The notes under the pieces: generated by a model
What the model was told of the DNA's origin: nothing
The model's database searches: none
What the model saw: only the letters and a program-made list of their open reading frames with translations
In this document: in pieces, positions 17,801 to 25,581 of the stretch
Position numbering within the stretch: position 1 is the first letter of the stretch
Layout of the letters: the number at the start of each line of letters is the position of its first letter
Translations under genes and position numbers: made by a program
Source of the DNA: Flavobacterium beibuense F44-8
GTDB lineage: Bacteria > Bacteroidota > Bacteroidia > Flavobacteriales > Flavobacteriaceae
Reading direction: 5' to 3'
NCBI RefSeq assembly: GCF_000769915.1
Contig: NZ_JRLV01000004.1
Coordinates: forward strand, 62,001 to 126,000
DNA length: 64,000 nt

Positions 17801-18196
17801 GAAAGGCTTAACCTGTATAACGAGTTGGGTAATATTAAGAACGAAGAAGAACTGGTAGCTTTTGAGCAAAAGTTAACGGATCGTTTCGGGGCATTGCCAA
17901 AACAGGCCGAAGCACTGCTTACCAGTATGCGTATTAAATGGGTCGCTACAAAAATGGGTATTGAGAAACTGGTACTTAAACAGGGTAAAATGCTGGGTTA
18001 TTTCGTGTCAGACCAACAATCGGCCTTTTACCAGTCGGGCAATTTCCATAAGGTACTTCAGTTTGTACAAAAAAACCCAACGCTTATCCGTATGAAGGAA
18101 AAACAAACCAAAAACGGGTTGCGATTACTTATTACTTTTGATAATGTAAAATCAGTGAAGAAAGCCAAAGAGCTTCTTGATATGGTTTTTGAATAA
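14837..18196 (+). CDS. mfd: Transcription-repair coupling factor Mfd
   Basis: DNA translocase that displaces RNA polymerase stalled at lesions and recruits UvrA. The 1119 residues show the UvrB-like N-terminal region, the RNA-polymerase-interacting CarD-like domain (about 430-500: LSVGDYVTHIDHGIGKFGG), the helicase core with Walker A GDVGFGKTE and box II DEEQ (IVDEEQKFGV), and the C-terminal TRCF domain. The start is TTG, within the overlap with the upstream stop; no ATG fits the family N-terminus. Full length. Confidence 0.97.
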   Translation: MKPEILEKYSQSAKVKQISESLQQRENKLHVKGLVGSSLSFVTTPLFRLTQLPFLLILKDKEEAAYYLNDLEQLIGTDDVLFYPGSYRRPYQIEETDNANVLLRAEVLNRINSRKKPAVIVSYPEALFEKVVTRKDLDKNTLKVAVGDQVSIDFINEVLFEYEFRRVDFVTEPGEFSVRGGIVDVFSFSNDNPYRIEFFGNEVDSIRTFDVETQLSLEKQKKITVIPNMENKFMQESRESFLDYINEKTVLFIQNTEGLLSQLDNLFNKAGDAFEKLSKDIKHASPEELFLNQQSFIKKALDFTIAEMGSKPVFKTQKTFEFYIQPQPSFNKQFDLLLNNLNDNHTNGYKNYLFCASESQAKRFHDIFESLDEANHEDIRKQYKTVVFPIYEGFIDEENQLVCYTDHQIFERYHKFNIKNGYSKKQTITLKELNSLSVGDYVTHIDHGIGKFGGLQKIQVEGKTQEAIKLVYADNDIVYVSIHSLHKISKYNGKDGTPPKIYKLGSSAWKTLKQKTKARVKHIAFNLIQLYAKRRLEKGFQYAPDSYLQAELESSFIYEDTPDQITATRDVKADMESERPMDRLVCGDVGFGKTEVAIRAAFKAVDNGKQVAILVPTTILAFQHYKTFRERLKDMPVSISYINRFRTAKQKSETLKDLADGKLDIIIGTHQLTNKNVVFKNLGLLIVDEEQKFGVNVKDKLKTIAQNVDTLTLTATPIPRTLQFSLMAARDLSVITTPPPNRYPIETQVVGFNEEIIRDAISYEIQRGGQVYFINNRIENIKEVAGMIQRLVPGAKVGVGHGQMEGKKLEELMLAFMDGDFDVLVATTIIESGLDVPNANTIFINNANNFGLSDLHQMRGRVGRSNKKAFCYFITPPYSAMTEDARKRIQALEQFSDLGSGFNIAMKDLEIRGAGDLLGGEQSGFINEIGFETYQKIMNEAIEELKENEFKDLYEEVEGTTEKEYVKDIQIDTDFELLFPDEYVNNITERLNLYNELGNIKNEEELVAFEQKLTDRFGALPKQAEALLTSMRIKWVATKMGIEKLVLKQGKMLGYFVSDQQSAFYQSGNFHKVLQFVQKNPTLIRMKEKQTKNGLRLLITFDNVKSVKKAKELLDMVFE

Positions 18197-18200
18197 AATA

Positions 18201-18357
18201 AAAAGCTGTCTTAATTTTGAAGGTTTATTTCTTCCATTTCGACCTTGTGGAGAAATCTGACAAAGTTATATTGAGATTTATTTCATCAGTTCGGCTTACA
18301 GCCTCGTGTCTCGATTTCACTGCGTTACGCTCGAAATGGAAAATTAAGACCGCTTTT
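18201..18357. terminator. Terminator-like stem carrying a repeat element in its loop
   Basis: Eighteen nt at 18201-18218 (AAAAGCTGTCTTAATTTT) are the reverse complement of 18340-18357 (AAAATTAAGACCGCTTTT) except for one position, and a T run follows on the plus strand (A run on the left). The 121-nt loop is almost entirely repeat copy B. It lies between the convergent mfd and metallo-hydrolase genes. Confidence 0.6.
18232..18341. repeat. Dispersed intergenic inverted-repeat element, copy B
   Basis: Bounded by TTCCATTTCGA (18232-18242) and its exact inverse TCGAAATGGAA (18331-18341). Internal words GGAGAAATCTGAC and CTCGATTTCACTGCGTTACG match the family seen at 12858-12947. Confidence 0.65.
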
Positions 18358-18361
18358 TTTA

Positions 18362-19489
18362 TTACTCTATAGTATTCCACCATTCTTCTTTAACAGGTTC
18401 CCCTATAATATTTACTTTTTCGCCAATCATTGGTGTTAGTAAAGGCAAATCTTTTTCTGCTGCTGCTTCGGTTACCGTTTTTATGGATTCATCCCACGCA
18501 TGAAGTGCCAGTGAGAATTTTGACCAGTGTACCGGCATTAGCCTCTGGGCTTTCAAGTCGGTTGCTGCCTGTGCTACCTGTTCAGGCATCATGTGTATGT
18601 ATTTCCAGTACTCATTGTACTGTCCACATTCCAGTATGGCAAGATCAAACGGACCGTACTTATCGCCTATCTCCTTAAAGAAATAATCGTATCCCGAATC
18701 TCCTCCCAAAAACAGTTTCATGCTTGGTGTTTTAAACACAAAAGATACCCATAGTGCCTTATTTCTGGTAAAGCTCCTACCCGAAAAGTGTCTTGCCGGA
18801 GTAACGTCTACCGTAAACCCGTCGCCTAAATCCACATGATCACCCCAGTCCTTTTCCTCAATAATCGTAGTATCATAGCCCCAGTATTCAAGATGTTGTG
18901 CCGTACCTAATCCTGTAATCACTTTTTTTACTTTTGGTTTCAGTTTCAAAACAGTTTCATAGTCCAGATGATCCCAATGGTCATGGCTTATAAAAAGTAT
19001 ATCTATCTCCGGCAGGTCTTCTACTGTATAGGCATCACTACCCGGATAGGCCTTATTGGTAAAGCTAATAGGAGATACGCTTCCGCTAAATACCGGGTCT
19101 ACCAAAATGGTTTTACCGTCTGCCTGCATAAAGTAGGACGAATGCCCAAACCATACCAAAATATTTTCCTCAGGGTCTAACTGTAGCAGGTCTTCCTTTT
19201 TGGTAGGGATACTATCCTTTGGTTTATTGCGTTCCTCTTTCCCAAAGAAAAACTCCTTAAATACAGTATAGTAACTGGTGCCTTCAGCCAAATCGGGCGT
19301 ATGGCTAAGGTTCTGGAATTTTCCGCCCCTATAGTTGGGAGACTGTTTAATCCTTTCCAATCTTGCTCCTTCCGGTTGTTTACCAAACTGTGGCTGCTGC
19401 ATAAAAATAGCTATTGCTATTACCAGCAACGCTATGACAATTAGTATTGACATAAATATCCTTTTAATTATTTTTTTGACTCTTTTCAT
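18362..19489 (-). CDS. Membrane-anchored MBL-fold metal-dependent hydrolase (UlaG/NAPE-PLD-like)
   Basis: A 375-residue metallo-beta-lactamase-fold hydrolase with an N-terminal membrane anchor (about 11-30). Metal-binding motifs are all present: GHSSYFMQ, SHDHWDHLDY (HxHxDH), ARHFSGRS, GGDSGYD and PVHWSKF. The GHSS and DPVFSG region resembles the UlaG and NAPE-phospholipase-D-like groups, so the substrate may be a lactone or phospholipid; this is inference. The TetR gene lies 42 nt upstream on the same strand, and an almost identical putative operator precedes each gene. Confidence 0.85.
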   Translation of the reverse strand: MKRVKKIIKRIFMSILIVIALLVIAIAIFMQQPQFGKQPEGARLERIKQSPNYRGGKFQNLSHTPDLAEGTSYYTVFKEFFFGKEERNKPKDSIPTKKEDLLQLDPEENILVWFGHSSYFMQADGKTILVDPVFSGSVSPISFTNKAYPGSDAYTVEDLPEIDILFISHDHWDHLDYETVLKLKPKVKKVITGLGTAQHLEYWGYDTTIIEEKDWGDHVDLGDGFTVDVTPARHFSGRSFTRNKALWVSFVFKTPSMKLFLGGDSGYDYFFKEIGDKYGPFDLAILECGQYNEYWKYIHMMPEQVAQAATDLKAQRLMPVHWSKFSLALHAWDESIKTVTEAAAEKDLPLLTPMIGEKVNIIGEPVKEEWWNTIE

Positions 19490-19499
19490 TATATAGATT

Positions 19500-19513
19500 G
19501 ACTACTCACTCTA
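19500..19513 (-). promoter_or_regulatory. Putative TetR operator upstream of the metallo-hydrolase
   Basis: GACTACTCACTCTA (plus strand) matches 13 of 14 positions of the element at 20105-20118. It lies 10 nt upstream of the hydrolase ATG. On the minus strand it is directly preceded by an AT-rich -7-like TAAATTAG. Confidence 0.6.
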
Positions 19514-19531
19514 ATTTATATTTAAATTTTT

Positions 19532-20092
19532 TTACGATAACATACCCCAAAGCATATCCAGACTATCCTGTATTATCTGCTGCTGTTTTGTTTTGCTGAA
19601 ATTGTTTTTGATAAGGTAGGTATATAATCCAAAAATATGACTCCCCATAATAGTATAGATAAAGTCGACATCACGTGCCTTTATTACTCCGGCATCAATA
19701 GCCTCCTGTATCTGGTCGCAACTCTTTTTAAGTGATTTCTTTACCTCTTCCGGAGACAGTAATGCTGCAAATGGCGAATTGGTAAACAACTGGGCATAAT
19801 AAAACTCATCCCTGTTTTCCATAGACCATTCTACTACTGCTTTAAACTGACCCCTAAAATAAGTCTTAGCATCAGTATCGGGCTTAACCTGCTCATCTAT
19901 GTAAGCCCCCATCTTTGACTTTATATATAGGTAAAGCGAAACAATAAGATCCTCCTTGGTCTTATAATAATGGAACAGGGTACCATTTGCCACACCGGCC
20001 TCCTTAGCTATTTTGCTGGTAGGGGTTGCATGGAACCCGTTTTGCACAAAAAGCCTTAAAGCTGTAGTTAATATAATTTCCTGTTTATCCAT
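19532..20092 (-). CDS. TetR/AcrR-family transcriptional regulator
   Basis: A 186-residue repressor. The N-terminal helix-turn-helix is complete: KQEIILTTALRLFVQNGFHATPTSKIAKEAGVANGTLFHYYKTKEDLI. The C-terminal ligand-binding domain (about 60-186) is not diagnostic. It is likely to repress itself and the metallo-hydrolase, because the same 14-bp element occurs immediately upstream of both genes. The inducer is unknown, but the context suggests a lipophilic or lactone-like substrate of the hydrolase. Confidence 0.92.
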   Translation of the reverse strand: MDKQEIILTTALRLFVQNGFHATPTSKIAKEAGVANGTLFHYYKTKEDLIVSLYLYIKSKMGAYIDEQVKPDTDAKTYFRGQFKAVVEWSMENRDEFYYAQLFTNSPFAALLSPEEVKKSLKKSCDQIQEAIDAGVIKARDVDFIYTIMGSHIFGLYTYLIKNNFSKTKQQQIIQDSLDMLWGMLS

Positions 20093-20104
20093 TTTGTTTT
20101 GACC

Positions 20105-20118
20105 GACTAATCACTCTA
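20105..20118 (-). promoter_or_regulatory. Putative TetR autoregulatory operator
   Basis: GACTAATCACTCTA, 12 nt upstream of the tetR ATG. On the minus strand it follows directly on a -7-like TATTTTTG, so a bound repressor would cover the transcription start. Confidence 0.6.
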
Positions 20119-20150
20119 CAAAAATATATTTAATTATTCAATAAAACAAA

Positions 20151-20175
20151 AACCCTTTCTTTTTTAGAAAGGGTT
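20151..20175 (-). terminator. Intrinsic terminator after the ACT-domain gene
   Basis: AACCCTTTCT and AGAAAGGGTT form a 10-bp perfect stem with a 5-nt loop; on the minus strand it is followed by a T-rich tract (TTTGTTTTATT). It lies 40 nt beyond the stop of the gene ending at 20215. Confidence 0.8.
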
Positions 20176-20214
20176 TATTGAAAGTAATATTTTGCAATAA
20201 TCATTTTACTTTGA

Positions 20215-20877
20215 TTAGCTTAGATTCTTTAGGTCTTTAATAACCTTAAAGGCAACATCTACTTCCTGCTCGCTTACCAGTATGGTAAACTCATAAGAAG
20301 TTGAAATAACCTCGTTGATAATAATACCCTCCCACGCCAGTCTCTGGAAAATGTAGTAATAAACCCCAGGAGTGGAAATATTATCCTTTGGAAGTTTTAC
20401 CGTAATAGAGGCCAGGTTATCGGTACGTTCAATTTGTTTTTCGTCGGCAAAAAGTTTTTCAACGATGTGATTAATAGATGAACTTACCACGATATTGGTT
20501 TCGTTTACACCTCTTGAAGAGGTGTAGAAAACCTCAGGGAACGAATTGATATTTGATATCAAATCGGCCTGTTTGTTTAAAATCGTGTCGGAAATAGCAA
20601 AAGTATAATCAGTCAGTGACGACCTTACTGTAATCTCGCCAATAGATCGCAGTACTTTTACAATTTTGTGATTCACCCTGAAATCAAGGTCTTCAGAAAG
20701 TCGTTTAAGGGACATTACAACGGCTCCCTGTTTTACATCTTTCCCTATCTCCTGTTCAAGTTCCGGCATCATGGTCCTTGCAAGGGAGGTAAGGTTAATG
20801 ATCCCTTGTGACAAAGCACTTAATAAAAAGGGCTTGGTCTTAATGTAGTGTTCCACTACAGAAGAAATAGTTTTCAT
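20215..20877 (-). CDS. ACT-domain protein (aspartate-kinase-like regulatory domain)
   Basis: A 220-residue cytoplasmic protein without a kinase domain. The C-terminal half (ITVKLPKDNISTPGVYYYIFQRLAWEGIIINEVISTSYEFTILVSEQEVDVAFKVI) reads as ACT-type beta-alpha-beta-beta-alpha-beta modules as in aspartokinase regulatory regions; the N-terminus is helical and may be a winged-helix-like region. I recall similar stand-alone proteins in Flavobacteriaceae annotated as aspartate kinase. It may bind an amino acid and regulate other genes. Inverted repeats and a -7 box lie just upstream. Confidence 0.7.
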   Translation of the reverse strand: MKTISSVVEHYIKTKPFLLSALSQGIINLTSLARTMMPELEQEIGKDVKQGAVVMSLKRLSEDLDFRVNHKIVKVLRSIGEITVRSSLTDYTFAISDTILNKQADLISNINSFPEVFYTSSRGVNETNIVVSSSINHIVEKLFADEKQIERTDNLASITVKLPKDNISTPGVYYYIFQRLAWEGIIINEVISTSYEFTILVSEQEVDVAFKVIKDLKNLS

Positions 20878-20888
20878 AGCTTAAATGG

Positions 20889-20922
20889 TTGTTACGTAAA
20901 GTCTTTTCCCGTAACAAATATA
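20889..20922 (-). promoter_or_regulatory. -7 box with overlapping inverted repeat, ACT-domain gene
   Basis: On the minus strand TATATTTG (20915-20922) is an exact -7 consensus. It overlaps one arm of an 8-bp inverted repeat, TTGTTACG (20889-20896) and CGTAACAA (20910-20917), separated by 13 nt. A regulator or an mRNA hairpin could act here. Confidence 0.45.
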
Positions 20923-20936
20923 AAAAATAAAAATAA

Positions 20937-20954
20937 TTGTTAAATATTTAACAA
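20937..20954. repeat. 18-bp perfect palindrome between yraN and the ACT gene
   Basis: TTGTTAAATATTTAACAA is a perfect palindrome that abuts the yraN stop codon. On the minus strand a T-rich tract follows, so it could be a weak terminator for yraN or an operator for the next gene. Confidence 0.6.
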
Positions 20955-21314
20955 CTAAAAATAAAAAAAAGCGTCAACTATATGTTCTATAACAAAATCG
21001 CCTTTTTTGTTATAAATTGATATAATATCAAAACGTATCTCTACATCAAGGTCATTTATTGTAACATATTCATCTACAGCTTTTACCAGTAATTTTATCT
21101 TTTTTGGAGTTACAAAATCCTGCGGAAGCCCAAAATCAAGGCTCGATCTGGTCTTTACTTCCACTATGGCAAGCGTATCCTCTTTACGGGCAATGATATC
21201 AATTTCGGCTTTTTGATACACCCAGTTGGTTTCCAGTATATCATAGCCGTTTTTGCGTAAAAAGTCGGCAGCAAACTCTTCGCCCTGTTTACCAAGGTCG
21301 TTATGCTCTGCCAT
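20955..21314 (-). CDS. UPF0102 (YraN-like) endonuclease-fold protein
   Basis: A 119-residue protein of the UPF0102/YraN family, with a restriction-endonuclease-like fold: GKQGEEFAADFLRKNGYDILETNW, then EIDIIARKEDTLAIVEVKTRSS, carrying the E-x-D and E-V-K catalytic-like residues. Function is uncertain; a nucleic-acid-processing role is inferred from the fold. The ATG shares one base with the stop of the S66 peptidase gene (TAATG), so the genes are coupled. Confidence 0.9.
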   Translation of the reverse strand: MAEHNDLGKQGEEFAADFLRKNGYDILETNWVYQKAEIDIIARKEDTLAIVEVKTRSSLDFGLPQDFVTPKKIKLLVKAVDEYVTINDLDVEIRFDIISIYNKKGDFVIEHIVDAFFYF

Positions 21315-22294
21315 TATTCAAATACCACTTTAGTGCCTTTGGCAGTTACCTCAAGGGTAATTTCCTTACCCATAACAAGTGCCCTGTTATCTTTCATGTG
21401 TCCGGCAGGGAAATTAAAACAGATAGGGATATCGTAATCTTTGGTAATATCCTTAATAATTTCAAGAGCGTCATGACCCCAAGGAATGTCATTATCATTC
21501 ATTTTTGTCATCCCACCTATAATAATACCTTTTACGTTTTTAAAATAACCGTTTCGTTTTAGGTTCATCATCATTCGGTCAATGTGGTACAGGTACTCGT
21601 CAAGGTCTTCAATAAATAGTATCTTACCCTTATAATCCACTTCCGATTCAGACCCTACAATACTATACAGCACCGAAAGGTTACCCCCTACAAGCTCACC
21701 GGTTGCTTTGCCTGCTTTGTTGAACTCATGTGGTTCAATATTATATTCCAGCTTTTCACCAAACAAAGCTTTGCGAAGGGTCTCCTTAGCCTCACTGGTA
21801 GCATGTAAAGTGCTTACACACATAATACCGTGTATGGTAGCTATATCCATGTTATTGATATGGCTGTGCAGTACGGTAGCATCACTAAACCCTATAATCC
21901 ATTTAGGATGTTTTTTAAAATTATCAAACTTTACCCTGTCTATCATTCTCACGGTAGCGTAGCCTCCTTTGGCACACCATACGGCTTTTATGGACGGATC
22001 ATCTATCATCTCCTGAAAATCGGTAGCGCGCTGCCAGTCGGCCCCGGCTAACTGATTGTTTTCTTTACCTATGGTTTTTCCCAGTACCACGTTAAGCCCC
22101 CAGCTTTTAAGTAAATCTATAGCTGGCTGCAGGTGCTGTGCTTCAATTTTACGGGCAGTGGCAACAATAGCCACAGTATCTCCTTTAGTAAGATATGGCG
22201 GAATTTTCATAAGGTTTTGTGCTTGTATTTGGGATGTGAACTGTATTACTGTTAAAACTAAAACGGCTTTTAAAATCGTGATTCTCCTTTGCAT
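21314..22294 (-). CDS. S66-family LD-carboxypeptidase
   Basis: Serine peptidase cleaving the L,D bond in murein peptides during cell-wall recycling. The 326 residues start with a signal peptide (about 1-25), then PPYLTKGDTVAIVATARK, typical of family S66. The nucleophile Ser lies in IGFSDATVLH, and the Glu and His of the triad are expected in IEDLDEYLYHIDRMM and CFNFPAGHMKDN. In E. coli LdcA is cytoplasmic; this copy appears exported. Co-transcribed with yraN. Confidence 0.92.
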   Translation of the reverse strand: MQRRITILKAVLVLTVIQFTSQIQAQNLMKIPPYLTKGDTVAIVATARKIEAQHLQPAIDLLKSWGLNVVLGKTIGKENNQLAGADWQRATDFQEMIDDPSIKAVWCAKGGYATVRMIDRVKFDNFKKHPKWIIGFSDATVLHSHINNMDIATIHGIMCVSTLHATSEAKETLRKALFGEKLEYNIEPHEFNKAGKATGELVGGNLSVLYSIVGSESEVDYKGKILFIEDLDEYLYHIDRMMMNLKRNGYFKNVKGIIIGGMTKMNDNDIPWGHDALEIIKDITKDYDIPICFNFPAGHMKDNRALVMGKEITLEVTAKGTKVVFE

Positions 22295-22427
22295 TCGTTT
22301 ATTTTTTCAGTTAAACAAACTTAACGAAAAATATGGACTAAGCCCGATCCCAATTCTTAACAATTATACAAAATTAAGCAGAGCGGTATTACTATAATAA
22401 GGTAGAATAAATAACGCTAATTATTTG

Positions 22428-22435
22428 TACTTTTG
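22428..22435 (+). promoter_or_regulatory. -7 box (TACTTTTG) for metG
   Basis: Exact TAnnTTTG match, 22 nt upstream of the metG ATG; no -33 TTG seen at the expected distance. Confidence 0.5.
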
Positions 22436-22457
22436 CGTTTCAATTTAAATTTTCGAG

Positions 22458-24593
22458 ATGTTACAAGATCCAAAAAGATATACTGTTACGGCAGCATTGC
22501 CTTATACCAATGGCCCTATACATATAGGCCACCTGGCGGGTGTTTATGTTCCTTCTGATATTTATTCGCGTTTCCTGAGGTTACAGGGCAAAGACGTGGC
22601 TTTTATATGCGGAAGTGATGAGCATGGTGTAGCCATATCTATGAAAGCGAAAAAAGAAGGCATTACCCCACAACAGGTAATTGATAAATACAACAGTATT
22701 ATCAAACAGTCTTTTGAAGATTTTGGAATCTCTTTTGACAACTATTCGCGTACCTCGGCAAAAGTACACCATGAAACAGCCAGTGAGTTTTTCAAAAAGC
22801 TGTATGATGACGGTAAGTTTATTGAGGAAGTGACCGAGCAGCTTTATGATGAGGAAGCTCACCAGTTCCTGGCCGACCGTTTTGTAACGGGTACCTGCCC
22901 TAAATGTGGTAACGAGGAGGCTTATGGTGACCAGTGTGAAAAATGTGGTTCATCACTTAACGCTACCGATCTCATTAACCCGAAATCGACCATAACAGGC
23001 TCTAAACCGGTTTTAAAGGAAACCAAACACTGGTTCCTTCCGCTGGATCAGTATGATGCTTTTTTAAAAGAGTGGATACTGGAAGGACATAAAAACGACT
23101 GGAAACCTAATGTATTCGGTCAGGTAAAATCATGGTTGGACGACGGACTTAAACCACGTGCGGTAACCCGCGACCTTGACTGGGGTATCCCTGTACCTGT
23201 AGAAGGTGCCGAAGGTAAAGTACTTTACGTTTGGTTTGATGCACCTATTGGTTACATTTCCTCTACAAAAGAGTGGGCTCAGCGTGAAGGTAAAGACTGG
23301 GAACCTTACTGGAAAAGCAACGATACCAAACTGGTACACTTTATAGGTAAGGATAATATTGTTTTCCACTGTGTGATTTTCCCTGCTATGCTTAAAGCCG
23401 AAGGATCGTACATACTGCCTGACAATGTACCGGCAAACGAATTCCTAAACCTTGAGGGCAACAAACTGTCTACTTCTAAAAACTGGGCAGTATGGTTACA
23501 TGAGTACCTTGAAGATTTCCCTGGGAAACAGGATGTACTGCGCTATGCACTTACATCAAATGCTCCTGAGACAAAAGACAACGACTTTACCTGGAAAGAT
23601 TTCCAGGCAAGAAACAATAACGAGCTGGTTGCTATTTTTGGTAACTTTATTAATCGTGTGGTTGTACTTACCAACAAGTATTACAACGGTATTATACCTG
23701 CTCCAAACGAGTTTAGCGATGTAGATGAGGCTACACTTACCGAAATGCGTGCCTACCCTGCAGTTATAGCAAGCTCTATAGAGCGTTACCGCTTTAGGGA
23801 AGCTCTTGGTGAGCTGATGAATCTTGCCCGCCTTGGTAACAAATATCTGGCCGATGAGGAGCCTTGGAAAATGGTTAAGGAAAATCCGGAAAGGGTAAAA
23901 ACACAAATGTATGTGGCATTACAAATTGCCGCAGCCCTATCGGTACTTTCTGAGCCGTTCCTGCCGTTTACAGCCGCAAAGCTTAAAGGTATCCTTAAGT
24001 TAGATGATGTTCCTAATGCTGTACAGACTATGGGAATTGTTGACGAGACCCTAAGCTTTAATGATGCCGAAAGATCGTCTCATAAACTTTCATGGAATGA
24101 CATTGCCGTTAAGCACCAACTTATCCCTGCCAACCACCAAATAGGACAGGCAGAGCTGCTATTTGCTAAAATTGAAGACGAAGAAATACAAAAACAGGTA
24201 GACAGACTTGAGGCTACAAAAACAGCTAACAATGCTGCTAATAAAAAAGCCGAGCCTCAAAAAGAAACTATCGCATTTGAAGATTTTGCCAAAATGGACA
24301 TCCGTACGGGCACTATTCTTGAAGCCGAAAAAATGCCAAAAGCCAATAAGCTTTTAGTATTAAAGGTAGATACTGGTATTGATGTACGTACTATTGTCTC
24401 AGGTATTGCAGAAAGCTTCAAGCCGGAAGATATTATTGGTAAACGTGTTAGTGTACTTGTTAACCTTGCTCCTCGTAAACTGCGTGGTGTGGAGAGCCAG
24501 GGTATGATACTAATGACTGAAAACACAGACGGTAAACTGGTTTTCATTAACCCGGATGCCGATGGTGTAAACAATGGCGAAATGATTAGTTAA
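22458..24593 (+). CDS. metG: Methionine--tRNA ligase with C-terminal tRNA-binding domain
   Basis: Class I synthetase of 711 residues. The HIGH signature is in PIHIGHLAG (about 21-25), the zinc-binding knuckle is CPKC..CEKC (about 145-161), and the KMSKS loop appears as KLSTSKN. The C-terminal 110 residues ([30 protein letters not shown]) form the EMAP-II/Trbp111-type OB-fold that dimerises and binds tRNA. Monocistronic: a dispersed repeat and a palindromic terminator follow. Confidence 0.97.
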   Translation: MLQDPKRYTVTAALPYTNGPIHIGHLAGVYVPSDIYSRFLRLQGKDVAFICGSDEHGVAISMKAKKEGITPQQVIDKYNSIIKQSFEDFGISFDNYSRTSAKVHHETASEFFKKLYDDGKFIEEVTEQLYDEEAHQFLADRFVTGTCPKCGNEEAYGDQCEKCGSSLNATDLINPKSTITGSKPVLKETKHWFLPLDQYDAFLKEWILEGHKNDWKPNVFGQVKSWLDDGLKPRAVTRDLDWGIPVPVEGAEGKVLYVWFDAPIGYISSTKEWAQREGKDWEPYWKSNDTKLVHFIGKDNIVFHCVIFPAMLKAEGSYILPDNVPANEFLNLEGNKLSTSKNWAVWLHEYLEDFPGKQDVLRYALTSNAPETKDNDFTWKDFQARNNNELVAIFGNFINRVVVLTNKYYNGIIPAPNEFSDVDEATLTEMRAYPAVIASSIERYRFREALGELMNLARLGNKYLADEEPWKMVKENPERVKTQMYVALQIAAALSVLSEPFLPFTAAKLKGILKLDDVPNAVQTMGIVDETLSFNDAERSSHKLSWNDIAVKHQLIPANHQIGQAELLFAKIEDEEIQKQVDRLEATKTANNAANKKAEPQKETIAFEDFAKMDIRTGTILEAEKMPKANKLLVLKVDTGIDVRTIVSGIAESFKPEDIIGKRVSVLVNLAPRKLRGVESQGMILMTENTDGKLVFINPDADGVNNGEMIS

Positions 24594-24617
24594 TCTATAC
24601 AGAAAACTATACATCCT

Positions 24618-24679
24618 GTCATTTTGAGCGCAACGAAGTGGAGCCGAAGAATCTGGACTCCTCCATCCGTCGGAATGAC
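24618..24679. repeat. Dispersed intergenic palindromic element, copy C (diverged)
   Basis: Begins GTCATTTTGAGCGCAACGAAG and ends CGTCGGAATGAC, whose inverse is GTCATTCCGACG. It shares the GTCATTT..GA..G..GAAGTGG words with copy A but is shorter. This resembles a type of short intergenic repeat common in Bacteroidota. Confidence 0.55.
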
Positions 24680-24693
24680 AACAAAATAAAAAA

Positions 24694-24711
24694 GGCTCCC
24701 AATTGGGAGCC
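24694..24711. terminator. Bidirectional terminator between metG and the nitroreductase
   Basis: GGCTCCC AATT GGGAGCC, a perfect 7-bp stem with A-rich sequence on the left and TTTTCTTTT on the right. Both convergent genes can use it. Confidence 0.85.
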
Positions 24712-24724
24712 TTTTCTTTTATGA

Positions 24725-25354
24725 TTAGTCTAATTCCTTAATCAGTTCGTCTTTACTCTTTCTGGCTTTTTTCATGGTAAGTAACCAGTCTTTTTCCTCA
24801 TCACGATACCCTAAAGGCAGTAACAGCACACTCTTAAAGCCCTGCTTATCCAGTCCTAAAAGTTCATCTAACGCTTCAGGATTAAAGCCTTCAATAGGGG
24901 TAGCATCTACCTTTTCGGTAGCCGCTGCCGCAATGGCAAAACTAAAAGCGATATATGCCTGGTGTGCCGCATGATTATAGTTAACCTCAGCCGGACGGTT
25001 TACATACGACTTGATTAAAAACTGACGGTACTCATCCCATTTTTCGCTAAAACCACGCACAGCATACATGCTCTTAAAGGTTTCTGTAATACGTTCTTCG
25101 GTATAGTTGTCCCATGCTGCGAATATAAGCAGGTGCGAACAATCCCTTATTACCGTTTGGTTGTTGGCTACAGGCATTATCTTGTTTTTAAGTTCTTCAC
25201 CCTTTACCACTAGTACCTCAAAAGGCTGTAATCCGCTTGAAGTTGGCGCCAACCTTACTGCTTCTAAAATCCTATTTATTTTGTCGTCTGCTATTTTTTC
25301 GCCATTCATGGCTTTGGTAGCATATCTCCAGTTTAAATGTTCTAAAAATTCCAT
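24725..25354 (-). CDS. NAD(P)H-dependent nitroreductase-family flavoprotein
   Basis: A 209-residue FMN-dependent oxidoreductase of the NfsB/NADH-dehydrogenase-like nitroreductase family. RYATKAMNGEKI at the N-terminus is the usual FMN phosphate-binding Arg region, APTSSGLQPFEVLVV forms the FMN-binding loop, and LLPLGYRDEEKDWL lies at the C-terminus. It may reduce nitroaromatics or quinones. The start MEFLEHLNWRYATK fits the family; a longer frame upstream adds a non-family sequence. Convergent with metG. Confidence 0.92.
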   Translation of the reverse strand: MEFLEHLNWRYATKAMNGEKIADDKINRILEAVRLAPTSSGLQPFEVLVVKGEELKNKIMPVANNQTVIRDCSHLLIFAAWDNYTEERITETFKSMYAVRGFSEKWDEYRQFLIKSYVNRPAEVNYNHAAHQAYIAFSFAIAAAATEKVDATPIEGFNPEALDELLGLDKQGFKSVLLLPLGYRDEEKDWLLTMKKARKSKDELIKELD

Positions 25355-25429
25355 ATATATTGTTTTTACGAGTGCAGGGTTCTTTTTTACAACCGTAAAA
25401 CACAAACACCTGTCTTCTCATTTTCCCTG

Positions 25430-25437
25430 CAAAAATA
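25430..25437 (-). promoter_or_regulatory. -7 box (TATTTTTG) for the nitroreductase
   Basis: Minus strand TATTTTTG, 75 nt upstream of the start codon, giving a 5' leader of about 70 nt. The 227-nt spacer to the next gene holds also an inverted TTAACCAAT/ATTGGTTAA pair upstream of this box; nothing else stands out. Confidence 0.4.
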
Positions 25438-25581
25438 CAACGATATATAGGAATGTACCATAAAGTTAGCTTTATTTAACCAATCGGCTTATTATTATGG
25501 CAAAACCACAACAAACAAAACCTTAAAAGCAAAATAAATTGGTTAACTTTATATAGGCAGATTATTTTAAATCAAACCGTT

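Noticed and set aside
25272..25421. 49-residue minus-strand frame starting MRRQVFVFYG
   Set aside because: It overlaps the start of the nitroreductase gene in another frame and has no protein-like conservation signs.
25373..25431. TGCAGGG/CCCTGCA stem as a riboswitch in the nitroreductase leader
   Set aside because: One arm overlaps the -7 box, so it probably lies before the transcription start; no known riboswitch motif is seen.
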